Positions 11,391-23,000 of a stretch of 64,000 nt of DNA are shown here, piece after piece. This DNA is from Bryopsis sp. KO-2023 (taxonomy: Eukaryota; Chlorophyta; Ulvophyceae; Bryopsidales; Bryopsidaceae). Both the position numbers and the translations under genes were made by a program. Where the stretch lies: positions 7,502,001 to 7,566,000 of the forward strand of contig BSYQ01000002.1 in NCBI GenBank assembly GCA_030272585.1, given 5' to 3'. The notes below the pieces were generated by a model that saw only the letters and a program-made list of their open reading frames with translations, was not told the DNA's origin and ran no database searches. Each line of letters begins with the position of its first letter. The first letter of the stretch is position 1.

Positions 11391-12216
11391 CAGCACCCTA
11401 TGGTCCCAAAAATTTCTATGTTCAACAGCTGGCGTCCTTATCATTCATGATGACTTTACGGAATTTTAACCCCCCTAAACCTGGTCAAGACTCAATATGC
11501 TTGCTCCTGAGTTGGGGTGCATTCTTGTATGTCCCACTTGTGCAGCTTTGCTTGTGGTTGATTTCAGCTGCTTGGTTGGATTCTCTATTGGTTGTTTGCC
11601 TCTCTTTGCGTCAAATGTAGGATCCACCAGCTTGGTTTCTTTTCACACCCTCTGCCAGGGAGCAGATTTATTTATTAACTGGCAACAGACAGCCAAATAG
11701 TTTTTCCAGTTCAATGATGGGTGGGTTCTGAGTTTTCTGCAGATTGGACAGTTTGTCTCTCTTCCTTCATGTGAAGTGATTGTGAAATCAAAAACCAAAA
11801 ACCCGATCTGGACACAACATCCAACGTCTTTTTCGGTGGAAGATGGGTAAAAAGACCCCCCAAAAAAAGGTAGAGGAATTTCCCACCAGAACCCCTTGCA
11901 GCAAAATATATCGTTCTCCAAGAAATGGAGTGAAAATTACCAAGGGCTATAGCCAGCATGGCTCAGCTCAGATGGAGTTCCCAACTAAAAAAAAACAGTA
12001 CATAACTCGAGAATCTTGTTGAGAGATAGAAACATCCATCAAGGGATTTGTTCCACAGAGATTTCTTACCAAGATAAACCTCAGCTCAAGCTGAACCACA
12101 TTGGCTCTGGACTTTTTGGGGGATGATCTGGATTTTGTTTTCATTTATAAAGTGAGGATTACCAATCAGTCTAAACAGGGCTCTTTTCTAGGTGGAAAAA
12201 TTCAAAAAATGTTATA
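11391..12216. other. No gene recognised
   Basis: About 800 bp between repeat R2 and the pogo-like element. Open frames are short. Confidence 0.45.
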
Positions 12217-12218
12217 TA

Positions 12219-12744
12219 CAGTAGACACCGCTTTGTCCGCCCCCGGATAATCAAACCCACCGCCTTTTAAGCCCAAATCGCCAGGAACGGAATTTTTAGG
12301 GGGGGGGACCCATCGTTTTATCAGCCCGATCATCGGATAATCAGCCCAACCAATCGCGAATTTCATACGCGAATGGTCGAACGAAGAACGCGCAACGCAA
12401 AGGGAATGTCAAACGGTCGCACAAAATGAATACAATGCAAAAAAATACAAAATCGTCGACTGTTTGCTTCTGTTTCCGGACGTCATATTCGTTCCGATGG
12501 TAGTCGGCCTGGAGCGCCGAGGCTATGACAAGATGGAGGAGTACGAGAGTGCCCAAGACGGTGCATGGAGTTACTTCGACAGCGGTTGAACCGCCAGGCC
12601 ACTATTAACGAGTTTTTTTAGAGTTCGATTCGAAAGCGTGCGCGTCTGGGAAAGGGGAAATGTAAGACACCGTTTTGTGAAACAATCGTTTATTATGCCC
12701 GAAAAAGCGTGGCCCGAATGTGTTCGATAAAGCGGTGTCTTCTG
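12219..12744. mobile_element. pogo/Tigger-like non-autonomous element
   Basis: 526 bp with inverted ends: CAGTAGACACCGCTTTGTCC on the left and the complement of CAGAAGACACCGCTTTATCG on the right. It is flanked by TA on both sides (12217-12218 and 12745-12746). CAGT-type termini, GGATAATC motifs inside and a TA target fit the pogo/Tigger branch of Tc1/mariner. No intact transposase is present. Confidence 0.78.
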
Positions 12745-12840
12745 TATATAGCCTGGAGCTCCTGAAGGAAGTATAGGGGGTATTGGTAATTGGGAGGTTC
12801 AGGGAGCTTGAGGGATGGGTGGGTGAAAAAAAACAGAAAA

Positions 12841-13036
12841 GGATAGAGAGTGATAGTACCATCTGGTGCAACTGGAGGAATGATTGCAAAAGATCTCTTT
12901 CGCCATGGATAGAGAGTGACAGTACCATCTGGTGCAACTGGAGGAATGATTGCAAAAGATCTCTTTCGCCATGGATAGAGAGTGACAGTACCATCTGGTG
13001 CAACTGGAGGAATGATTGCAAAAGATCTCTTTTGCC
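12841..13036. repeat. Three tandem 66-bp units
   Basis: Near-identical units start at 12841, 12907 and 12973 (GATAGAGAGTGACAGTACCA). The period is a multiple of three, so all frames repeat; this does not by itself show coding. Confidence 0.93.
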
Positions 13037-13763
13037 TTCTTTCAACTCTCTTCCATATTTGCAGTAGTGATGGAAAAGAGATTGGACTTCCTGTCGTCAT
13101 GGAGTCGAGAGGAAACCATTTGTGCGCCAGGGCGGGGGGAATCAAATCCCCAGGACCCCTCGACGTAACCAACTCTACACTCAATCTCAATTTATCACCA
13201 AAAAAGGTACAAGACCTCCTTGCGACGCATCAGTCGGGAGCTGGAGTTGGCATGTCTAATGGCGGCGCAACGGTAACTTTTCGGAAAGTGAGAGGAGGAG
13301 GTTGTTGTGGATACAACCTGGCACTGTGATCAAAGAAGTTTCATCAAAAAAGAGGATCCATAACAAGGAAACGTGGATTTTTCGAAAAGAAAGACGCAAA
13401 TTCTCCCGTCACGTGAGTAACGGAAAACTCCCCAGAAAAACAACCCGTCTCTCACAGTTCGATAATGCAGATTGCATATCTGCACCTAACAGGGAAAAAA
13501 GCCCCACAGTACTCGAAAACAAAAAAAACAAAAAAAAAAAGCTCAAAATCGTCGGCCCGCTGTCTAAGCACTTCCAGAAACTATCAATTGACGCTTGGTG
13601 CAAAGGTCGAGCCCCTCGGTTTTTTCAAATTATCTACCCATGCAGTCGGCGCACAACACAACACTGGACCTGAAGCTCAGCGATCAGAAACCGTGAGGCA
13701 ACAGCGGCAGCCTCGACAAGAAGGGTTCAGTAACGACCCCCACTGAGTAAACTCACGTTTTCT
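13037..13763. other. No gene recognised
   Basis: About 700 bp upstream (plus sense) of the PAN-like gene's 3' end. It has short open frames on both strands without recognisable domains. Confidence 0.45.
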
Positions 13764-14346
13764 TTACTCCATCATTCTTTCCTCCTTGGTCAACATCCAT
13801 GGCTCCTCCTCCTCCTCGGAATTGAACTTGTGCACCTTACCGCACCACCAACCCCACTTGCCCTGGTGCTTCCAGTCCGCGATCTTGTTGATGTCCGCCA
13901 ACCAGCAAAAGCGCCTCATGGGGTCGTACGACCAGCGGTTGCACACTGCAGAACAAAACCCTCAGCGTGCATACAAAAGAGAGCGCCTCAGGAAGAAACA
14001 CGAGAAGAAACACGAGAAGAAACACTGAGATCGACTTACCCTGCCCCCGGTCCGACTCGCTGCGTCTGCATTCCTCGCAGCAGGCGCCGTAGCTCCCGAC
14101 ATTCTCCACATCCCTGCATAAACGAACACGGCGAAGATTAATGGCTTCATGCGTGCGCGAACAGGGTACCGAACAGCGGAAAGGTTATGCCACCTCCAAA
14201 AATCAGGGGCATTTCTCAACATACGGGTTCTTGTCGTCGTGATCCCAGTAGCAATCCGTCTGGTTTTCGCACTCGGTGTATGAGTATGCGACGCAGAAGA
14301 GGGTCGCGACGAGCAGAGCCGAGAGCACGAAGGTAGAAGAAGCCAT
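13764..14346 (-). CDS. Secreted PAN/apple-like Cys-rich protein (3 exons)
   Basis: Predicted exported protein of 125 residues. Exons on the minus strand are 14225-14346, 14040-14113 and 13764-13945. Donors GTATGT and GTAAGT and acceptors TGCAG keep one frame, and the joined length of 378 nt is divisible by three. Residues 1-22 are a signal peptide (MASSTFVLSALLVATLF). The mature part has eight Cys: TECENQTDC, then SYGACCEEC, VCNRWSYDP, FCWLAD and GWCGK. The order CC..C...C.WSY....CWL is that of PAN/apple domains, which bind protein or carbohydrate outside the cell; the domain is short, so this is a likely but not certain assignment. The C-terminus is acidic and then basic. The gene does not overlap its neighbours. 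Confidence 0.75.
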
Positions 14347-14825
14347 AGTGGATTGATTGTGTGAGGCAGTTCACGGGATCGAGGCCTCAAGCGCGGTACT
14401 TGTAGGAACACAAAGCCGCAAACACTACAGCCTGTGAGCTGAGTCAAGTCCCTCGTGTCGCACTCAATCTGCTGTGCGGAGGCGATCTCGGTGAATGCCA
14501 GACTGGGGCCCAGCACTTTGTTTGACTGTAAAGCGGATCTCGTTGCTTGGCTTTCCCATACTGGGAGGAGTCGACGGAACATCAAATCGATCCTCGCGTT
14601 TGAGGCAAAGGGTGATTCGACGCCCCAAGCGTATGTGGAAGACTCAGACGCAAAAGAAAAAGATTCTGATCAAGTCATTGAATCTAAAATCATGTTTTTG
14701 CTGAGGTCTTCGAACTGCTGATTATATTTCAGCAGAGTTCACATCTTCTCCATGGGTAGGAGGGGAAAACAAAAGACACAGAAAACATTGAATTTATTTT
14801 GGGTTTTTTTTTCCTCTTATCACCA
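14347..14825. other. Upstream region of the PAN-like gene
   Basis: About 480 bp between the start codon (minus strand) and repeat R2. It probably contains the promoter; I see no clear TATA box. Confidence 0.4.
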
Positions 14826-15388
14826 ATGGATGTGAAATATCCTTGGGCCAGTTGTGCCACAAAAACATCGAACAAATCTGTCTTTTGATTGCGAACATAA
14901 ATGAAGTACTGGTGAAAACCAAGTAGCAAACGAGGCGCAGAGTGATTCAAAAAGTGGTAAAACAAAGAAGAAAATTGAGCGGTCCCTCTGGATGTCTATC
15001 GCTGGTGAATCCTGTGCTCAGCTCTGGTGCATTGTCCTCCCACCGAAGCAGGCGGCCAGTGATCGCTGCTCGGTTCCCCGCCTGGCGCTTTGCCCAACAC
15101 TTCATCTATCCCACCACCGACTCCTCAGAGAAGACGCCAGAACAGACCCACCCCTTGGAAAGGATGCATCATCAACGCTCAACACAAGACCAGGGACAGA
15201 CAGCTTCAATCCACGCTCAACAGTCCCCGCTTGGGTAATAAGCAGGCGCTACCCTGCTCGACACTCTATTGTTGGGAATTAGGGCACGTCGTTTTCAGGC
15301 GTTGAGGCGGAGTTCAAGCACGCGCAACAAATCCAAATGTCAGTTCTGTAAGACTCCAGCACACTCTGATTGGTGGAAGACGAGGTGC
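14826..15388 (+). repeat. Dispersed repeat R2, copy 3
   Basis: Matches 10827-11390. At its start only a remnant of the tRNA-Leu region is left (CCTTGGGCCAGTTGTGCCAC), showing an internal loss of most of the tRNA. Confidence 0.88.
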
Positions 15389-15697
15389 ACAGAGTGGAAT
15401 GTTGTTTCGGCAAAAAAATCACCACGATCATCATGCTGAAGGGACTGGGGGCGCACATATAGATTCGTTGAGAGGAAAACACATGCACAGCTGAAGCTCT
15501 GTATGAACTCCACTCCATAAAGAGAATAAGAAAAGAAAATCTGAAAACGAGTTGCCTTGAATCGCTGTAACAGTCGAGCAGGGTAGCGCTTGATCTGTAC
15601 TGTTTGGCGTGGACGGAAGGTGTTTTAGGACTGCTGGGACCCTCGTAGTCAGTATCGATCTCAGCTAAAAAGCTAGTCAACCGAGCAATTCTCGAGT

Positions 15698-15771
15698 GTC
15701 CACGTGGCCCTAATGGAGAAGGCATCTGCCTCCGGAGCAGAAGACTGCAGGTTCGAGTCCTGCAATGGACG
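15698..15771 (+). tRNA. tRNA-Arg (anticodon CCG)
   Basis: 74 nt without intron. The anticodon stem TCTGC/GCAGA is perfect, with loop CTCCGGA giving CCG. The T arm GCAGG TTCGAGT CCTGC is perfect and supplies a good B box. D stem GCC/GGC. The acceptor GTCCACG/AATGGAC pairs at five of seven positions, so it may be weak or decaying. A degraded relative is at 58510-58585. Confidence 0.75.
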
Positions 15772-16479
15772 GCACTCATGTCAGCTTGTTTCTATCAAAA
15801 ATGATGACCTCGCTGCACTAACGAAGAAAACCATGTCCAATTTCTTTAGTTCGATCCCAGTATGCTTCCTGGTCCTTTCTTTTTTCTAGTGGGGGTGAAA
15901 TCAGCTTGATTCCTTGAGACCTTCTTTCGCACGCTGACGATATTCGCAGTTTTGTTTTCATATGAGTATACTAGCAGGCCGTTGCAGCTTCGCTTGCAAA
16001 TAAAAACGCCTCATGCCTCTTTGAGATCGATGGGACAACGATACATTTTTATTTATGGCACACACAAACAACATGTAATAACTCTTGTGGAGTTCAAGGT
16101 TAGAAGCGAGAAGCGAAAGAGCATTCAAAAGTGTTTCTTTGTTTTTTTCTTTGGGGGTGGTGGCATACTTTTGATTGGGTGGTGGGTAGTTTGAATTGGT
16201 GGCGGCGGCCTCCTTGAAAGTAGAGGATTTGAGTTGGGAGTTTGGCGTTAATTTGAAAAAATACCCAAAGCAGTTGCTGGGGATTGGCAACACAACTTTT
16301 GATCCGACGACCATAGTTTTGAACCCTTACGATGTGTAGTGGAAGGTCAGTGAACTTGTTTGGGGGTTCAGAAATAGAAGGCAAGCTTGGTGAATGTTGT
16401 AGAGTCCATAATAAGAAACTGATAAATCTGTTAAATCAGACATTCCACTTCTCCCACCACTGGTTTCAGTTCTCATGAA
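15772..16479. other. No gene recognised
   Basis: About 700 bp with short open frames only. Confidence 0.45.
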
Positions 16480-17330
16480 TTTGTACTCAAACGTGACAAA
16501 AAACACGAAAGTCAGTATACCGAAAACTCAAAACTCCTCATCCCCGTCAGAAGAAATATGTAAAATCTACCCTCCAACAGATCATTGTTTCCACTGGAAC
16601 CTCCCAAAAAAATCTCCCAAGGAAAAAAAGATAAAACACCCCCACAAAAATATCCACCCTTTCTGCAGATCCACCAACTGGGAAGCTTTGATTCCAGAGT
16701 ATTTCCAAATAAGGGCATTTTACGCCCGCCTGAAGCACATCAGTGATACCAACTCAGTGTCCTTCTGATCAACCCAATTCCAATCAGCAACTGCCCTCAA
16801 CTAAGCTGTTTTCAAGCCTCCTCACAGTTTTCAACAGGCCTCAAGTGAGATCTTTTTCTCTTCCCTTTTCCAGCCAAAATTTTATCTTTCTTTTTCTCTG
16901 TTTCTGTCTCTTTGCTCTGAAAAGTTTTTTTTCCAGCTCTCCCGCCACAGGTATCAGATGTACAAATAAGATGTGACAAAAACAAAAAACATGAAAGTCA
17001 GTCTACCGAAAACTCAGAACTCCTCATCACCGTCAGAGGTAATCTGCAAAATCTGCCGTCCAACAGATAATTGTATCCACTGGAAACTCCCAAAAAATAT
17101 CCCGAAGCAAAAAAGATAAACTACCCCCACAAAAATATCCAATCAACTATCCACCCTTCACTGCAGATCCACCAACTGGGTAGCTTTGATTCCAGAGTTC
17201 TGATCAACCCAATCCCAATCAGCAACTGCCCTCATCTAAGCTGTTTTCAAGCCTCCTCACAGGTTTCAACAGGCCTCTGGTGAGGTCTTTTTCTCTTCCC
17301 TTTTCGAGCCAAAGTTTTTTCTCTCACTCT
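16480..17330 (+). repeat. Direct repeat of two ~430-480 bp units
   Basis: The block from about 16500 (GAAAGTCAGTATACCGAAAA) to 16900 is repeated from about 16985 (GAAAGTCAGTCTACCGAAAA) to 17330. Both units end with AAGCTGTTTTCAAGCCTCC and TTTTTCTCTTCCCTTTTC. No coding frame is shared. Confidence 0.88.
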
Positions 17331-17370
17331 CTCTCCGCTCTGCAAAGTTTTTTTTTGCTCTTTTTCACCT

Positions 17371-17800
17371 CTACACGTTGAAGTCTTCTTCGCGAATCCC
17401 CGACAGTGCTTTAGCTGCTTTGAGTTTACCCAGGAGGTCAGCCTCTTCAGACATCATCTTTTCGGACCACCCGCTGAGTTGAGCGAGGAGTGGCTGCGCT
17501 TGCTCTCACACTGCATTCAAGGAGATGATCGCTGCCTGAAAAAAAAAACTATCAAAGGAAGCCACAGCTTAACGGTTTGACCGTGTTCCTGGACAATTTG
17601 AATCCTGTCGACCAAAACCCTCCACCCTCTTTGAATCCGAATCGAGGAAAACTGTTGGCGTTTTGTGCTCGACTTCACTGGGTCAACACGGTCAAACCGT
17701 CCATGAAAAGATAGCTCACTCCTACCTCCCAGCCCCGACTTTGTGTTAGCGCGCTTGATGCCTTTCGTTCGGCGTCAGTCGCCAAGCTGCCATCGAACTA
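17371..17800 (-). pseudogene. Two exon remnants of a helical protein
   Basis: On the minus strand, 17371-17535 follows a good acceptor (TTTCAG) and reads AAIISLNAV, an in-frame TGA, then EQAQPLLAQLSGW, EEADLLGKLKAAKAL and a stop. The exon before it ends at 17726 at a GTAGGA donor in the same phase and reads DAERKASSALTQSRGWE. A short tandem duplication near 17790-17815 adds a further stop. The helical, Lys/Glu/Ala-rich character is clear; the family is not recognised. The internal TGA suggests loss of function, unless one base is misread. Confidence 0.4.
17572..17700. repeat. Short inverted-repeat element within an intron remnant
   Basis: Perfect 16-bp arms, ACGGTTTGACCGTGTT at 17572-17587 and its complement at 17685-17700, enclose about 97 bp. 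Its size and position fit a very small MITE, but I see no clear target duplication. Confidence 0.6.
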
Positions 17801-18074
17801 AGCTGCCATCGAACCGGCCGTGGAAACTCATACTGGCGCGTGTGTGTAATCGGGATTTGATTAATGGGTCGGATGTGATAGATGCTCCGCCAGCGACGAA
17901 AGCGCTTGCGCATATATAAATAAGATTTTCCATCTGGGTGCTGATGTTGTGTGGAACTGAGATGGGGTGTGTCAGCCTTGAAAAAATTCAGATGCCAAGT
18001 GCTGAAGACCTCCATTTAGCAAGAATTGTTTTTGCTGAACGAACGACCACAACAAGTACGACAACCAGACGTGA

Positions 18075-18430
18075 GGCCGGTTTCAGCACTGGCTACGACC
18101 TCCCTGACGCATCTGATCATCCCTGTCAGTTCGAGAGTGAAGGTTCGAGCCCGGGACCTGGTGGTCAGGGATCCTCTAGCAGATCCCCTTGACCAGGGGG
18201 CGAACGATGACACGCATCGATGTCGCACTCAAGTACCCCCCCCCCAAGGATGATTCACCCAACCGCCAGAAACTCGAGCGGCACTCCGACGTCTTCACAT
18301 CCGTCCCCGGTCCAACCAGCTGTCAATCCGAATCGCTGTTCTCGCGATGCTCACGCGTGGTGACCAAAGCCACAACACATCGTCGTATGGGTCGGTCCAG
18401 CTCCACACGTTTTCCGACCATGTTGTAAGT
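18075..18430 (-). repeat. Dispersed repeat R1, copy B (outer end of palindrome)
   Basis: Short copy with the B-box-like site as GGTTCGAGCC near 18143, the A-box-like site near 18187, and the GACGTCTTC region. The same element in inverse orientation (34780-35255) ends the other arm. The two arms stop matching inside R1. Confidence 0.82.
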
Positions 18431-19239
18431 ACCCTACCCCGACCCCTGCCCCGGCGCACCACACCAGGACGTGTTTCATGTTTCTAACGGGGAAAAAAAA
18501 CGATGACTGGGCCGGAGATGACCACTGCCGAGGAAGCGGTGTCGATCTTTTTGCTCGATCATCCGAGTGGGGCCACTTCTTCTCAGTGCATATCACGACG
18601 AGCTCCAAACTGCGGAAATGGGGGTGACTTTTCCGAGAACCGTTTCCAGGAATGAGGGGGCGCTCCGCTTGTTTCTGGATGGGTTTTTTATTATCCATGC
18701 CCAGCCTCGATCAGTAATCAGTAATCAGTAATCAGGCCGCCCTGGCAAATACAACCAGTGGTATACTTGTGTTCAAGTTTGCAGCTCCTCCTGCCTCCCC
18801 TCCAAAAGAATAGAAATGAAAAATGACTCATAAACGAATAGACAAAAATAGTGAAAAAAATGGTTGGCGTTTCTCGAGGGAGTCTTGATCTGGTTTTGAG
18901 ATTTTGTTTTTCTTGGCTCAGGGCTTTGATAAAAAAGACAGTGCTGAAGAATGTTTTGCCTTTGGGTGAGAGTCCAGTGAACAAACATGTATAAAACGGT
19001 GGTTATTTTTTTTCCCTGAAGCTGCAAGCTTTGGCCTGGAAAATTCGGTCAGTCATAATTTATTTTGCGAGGGATTGTTGAATGTCTGACATGGAGCTCA
19101 GAATACATGTATCCCAGTGCTCTGCAAAGAAAAAGAACCAATAAAAAAACAGACTTCTACTTAACCTTAATGAGGGTATTTCACTCCTGCACATTCTTAA
19201 AACAGGGTTCCGAGAGATCCCTTGGGGAAAAAAGAAACT

Positions 19240-19467
19240 ATGTCCTCAACAACAAGAAAATACTCCAGAAAAGAGGATCCTTCTTGGGGGAGTTATATCG
19301 ATATAGAGAAGAGAGTGGACCTGGCTGGACGTATTCTTCGAGAGGGTACCCTGATCAAAATATCGATATATAAAAACAAAAAGCAACGTGCCGTTGGCGC
19401 CAATTGGTATCGAGTGCGCTTCTTGGACTTCACCTTGCAAAAACTTCGCAGCTTTGCCCAATCATAG
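19240..19467 (+). CDS. Small basic protein, 75 codons (uncertain)
   Basis: An open frame starting MSSTTRKYSRKEDPSW and containing LAGRILREGTLIKIS and GANWYRVRF. Its mirror copy at 33662-33901 has lost the frame, and most differences between the two change residues, so constraint is not evident. A third trace (GASWYR-like) is on the minus strand near 35700-35790, upstream of the second F-box gene. The family is not recognised. It may be part of a larger spliced gene or a relic. Confidence 0.3.
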   Translation: MSSTTRKYSRKEDPSWGSYIDIEKRVDLAGRILREGTLIKISIYKNKKQRAVGANWYRVRFLDFTLQKLRSFAQS

Positions 19468-20005
19468 ATTTTTCTTCGATCAAAAAGTGTCTCGATGTTA
19501 CAACTATTACATAGTTGCCAGGGTTTTTCTTTCTTTTTTTGATCAAAGTTACTGCAATCCCATCCCTTCAAACTTGCGTAAAACAAATACTGCATATTTG
19601 CAAGCTCATTGAGCGTACAAAAAAGAACTGGTGCAAGCAGTGGCTTGTCCTAACTGAAATCGATTCAAGAAAATCCACCCAGCATGATCTTATGGCAGGT
19701 TTTTTCAAAAGACAGGAAGTGTTTTTCTCACTCTTTCCCAAATAGAAGTATGTAACTTCTTCTTTAACGTATTTGCAAAAAAGACAACCCCGCTCAAAGA
19801 CAAAAAAGAAACAAAAAGCAAAAGAAGAGAACTTAATTCAAAACTAGGACTTTTGTTGAAAAAAAAATAAAAATCAACGGAACAAGATAGGACCGGAATA
19901 GGTCCCTTGGTAAGAGAAACACAATATCACACAGATAAAAAAAAAGCTACTGCTACACGGAGTCAAGCGACAGAGGAACAGGGCAGTCCAAATGCACTCG
20001 TCTCT

Positions 20006-23000
20006 TTAATCTGATTTGAGAAGGTCTTCTATCTCTTTTTTGTGCGCACTGTTCACATTCCATACACAAATAACCTCGGCAGCAGTTTTCCCATTGTTAT
20101 TGCGAATGTCTTTCCTTGCATCTGCGAAAAAATGTGAACCCACAATATTGTTTTTTTATCGAAAAATAGATGCCAGTACGAGCTTTTTCTTGTCACAAGG
20201 ATCTCACATTTTCGATATCGATCAAATTTTGGTGATGTTTCCTTGACAGAGTGCAAGATATTTTCCAGTAGAGAAAAGAGTAAAGAAGAGCACTGAGATA
20301 AACTCAAGGCACAAGCATATCTTGTGTTTTACAGGGTTCTTGTTTCCAGCCGAGAAACGTTTCTACAAGAAATACTGAGCAGCCAGATTTGTGCATGAGT
20401 TGAATTTTTTTTGTCTTCATGGAATAAAGAACAGATGAAAAAAGCTTCAAAACCCTGAGTGGAGCTACCGTGGTTGATCAGATTCCTGACGATATCAATG
20501 TGGCCCCAGCTCGACGCCTCATGTAGCGCCGTGTCCCCCCAGGCATCTTGAGCATTGACATTGGCCCCTGAAAAATTGGATTTTTAATCTTATAACTTCA
20601 ACAGACGAAAAAACGTCCTTCGCTCCCTTAAAAAATCGATAGCATAAAGATGAATCAAATTGTCTCGGGTTCTAACTGTTTTTAGAAGAAAAACTTCGTA
20701 AAAAAAAGTTATATATATATTTATTTTTACCTCGCCCAACTATTTTCATCTTGGAATTCCAAAAGATAGAAAAAGAAACAAGAATAGTTCGACCCTACTC
20801 AAGAAAATTATCATTGTGAAAACAACAAGCACTTCGATTTAGCAAGTGGAGGTGCCCCTGTTCTTTTCCATTCTTGGTACAAAAGTAAGAAAAGCAAGCT
20901 GAAGCTTACCAGCGTCCAACAATTCCTTCACCACTTCGGAGTGGCCTTTTGTAGATGCGTAATGCGTGGGAGTTCTTTTTTTTGCATCGCTCAAATCAAC
21001 ATTGGCTCCTGAACACGCACGACAAAGGTACAATATCAACTTCCTTTTCTTCTCAACCTCAAGAGAGAGCCTAATTTTCAGAAAGCCAACAGGCATTTTT
21101 GAGAGAAAAAAAAATGACAAGTTCTCCAAATAAAACAATCATAGTCCCAAATGACCGATGAGTGATGTCTTAAAAGGGGTGCCAACTCGCTAAGGAGGGG
21201 GTTAGGATACCTCAAATCGATAGTATACCCTTATCCATAGAAAAAAAAGAAAGATATTTTTTTGTACACACGGTCTGGAAGAATATACATTAATATATTC
21301 TCGAATGTTACTTTGAAAGAATGGTTGAATCGATAGACTTGTATTTTGACATGAGTTTTGAAAAGACTAGGCCAAAGAATATACTTCCTATTTCGAAAAA
21401 AGAAGCAAAAATAAATGAGAGTTTTCTTTTGAAGTTTTGGCAAACCTTTCAAAAGTAGTGTTTTGACGATAGAATGATGTCCTTTCTCGGCTGCCCAGGA
21501 AAGTATGGTTTGTCTTCTGTCATCTTGAGTATTGACATCAAATCCCATGGACATCAATGCCTAAAAAAGGTGCACATTTTAATATTACAAAAAGAATTAA
21601 AGCTAAATGAAACAAAGTAGAATTTCATTTCACATTTACCATGTTTCGTTATGAAACATGAAACAAGTAGATGGGAGAACCAAATGTTCTTTTTTTACCT
21701 TGAATGTTTTAAGATCACTCTTCTTGACAGCGTACAAGAGCAGTGGCACACCTCGGTCCTGTTGTCAAACAAGATCACCAAGGCATATCTTTTTAAACCG
21801 GAGTAAAAAGTTCCGAAGCTGAACACGCAACACTAAAAACACTTGCAACAAATAATAAAGCTACTTCCCCTACCTTGAAATGACATTGCACAGGTCTCTC
21901 TACAACAATAGAACAAAACTTTTCAGCAACAATTTTTTTTTCTTCTGTTTCAAAGGAGTTTTTGATATTATACGCAATTTTTATTGAATTTGTTGATCAA
22001 AAGGCACACGACTGCTTCAACGTTTAATTATCTTTATCGATCAAATTTGGGGATAAACGAAGCACGTTCTTTTGAGAATGTGTTGAAAACTTTTTTAGCT
22101 CCCCACCCCCCCCCCAAAAAAAATTCAACATTGAGTAAGTACTGCGATACCTATATTCCCAACCACTCTTTTCAACGCTTGTATCTCGTCATCTTTATCA
22201 TGGATCAGCTCTTTCTCTTTTCGCTCAGTTGCTTTCATCATCTCCTCTTTCTGGCTGATCACTTCATCTTGTTCCCTATTTTTTTCCTCAAGCAATGAAA
22301 CCCTTGATTCCTTTTCACGCTCCAGTGCTGCAAACTCACCTACAAGGGACGAAAAAAAAGCTTGTCTCCTTAGCGATTTCTTACTGACCAGTTACAAACT
22401 GTGCAAGTCAAATATTGACTGAATTCTCTACACTCTTGGCACATGGATTGCGCATACCTCGCAGCGCTTCGATCTCGTGCTGCTTTGCAACTCTCTGGGC
22501 GACGTTCTCCTCAAGGGTCGTTCGAAGAGATGTTATCAAGTCATCTCTCTGTTTCAAATGCTCCCCACCAGCCTTCAGCTGCTCACGAAAAAAAGTCATC
22601 ATCGCGCGATCTTCTTTGAGACTCACTTGGAGAGAACTTATCATCGCATCTTTTTCTTGAATTCTCTCGCTGTGCTCCGTCTCTTTCTCAAGAATTCCAG
22701 ACCCAGCCTTTTTCAACTGCTCCCCAGAAACGGCAATCTGATCGTCTTTCTTTTTTAGTTGCCTCTGTACTTCCTCGACCTGCTCTCGAAGGGAGGTCAC
22801 TGTGGCTTGATATTCTCCAACTTCAGACTCGGACTTTTTCAACTGCTCCCCAATCTGAGCGTCTTTCTTCTTGACTTGCCCCTGTACCTCCTTGACCTGA
22901 TCTCGAAGGGAAATCACTGTGGCGTGATATTCTTCAGCTTCAGACTCGGACTTTTTCAACTGCTCCCCAATCTGAGCGTCTTTCTTCTTGACTTGCCCCT

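Noticed and set aside
12841-13036. CRISPR-like array
   Set aside because: Three contiguous 66-bp tandem units without spacers in a eukaryotic sequence.
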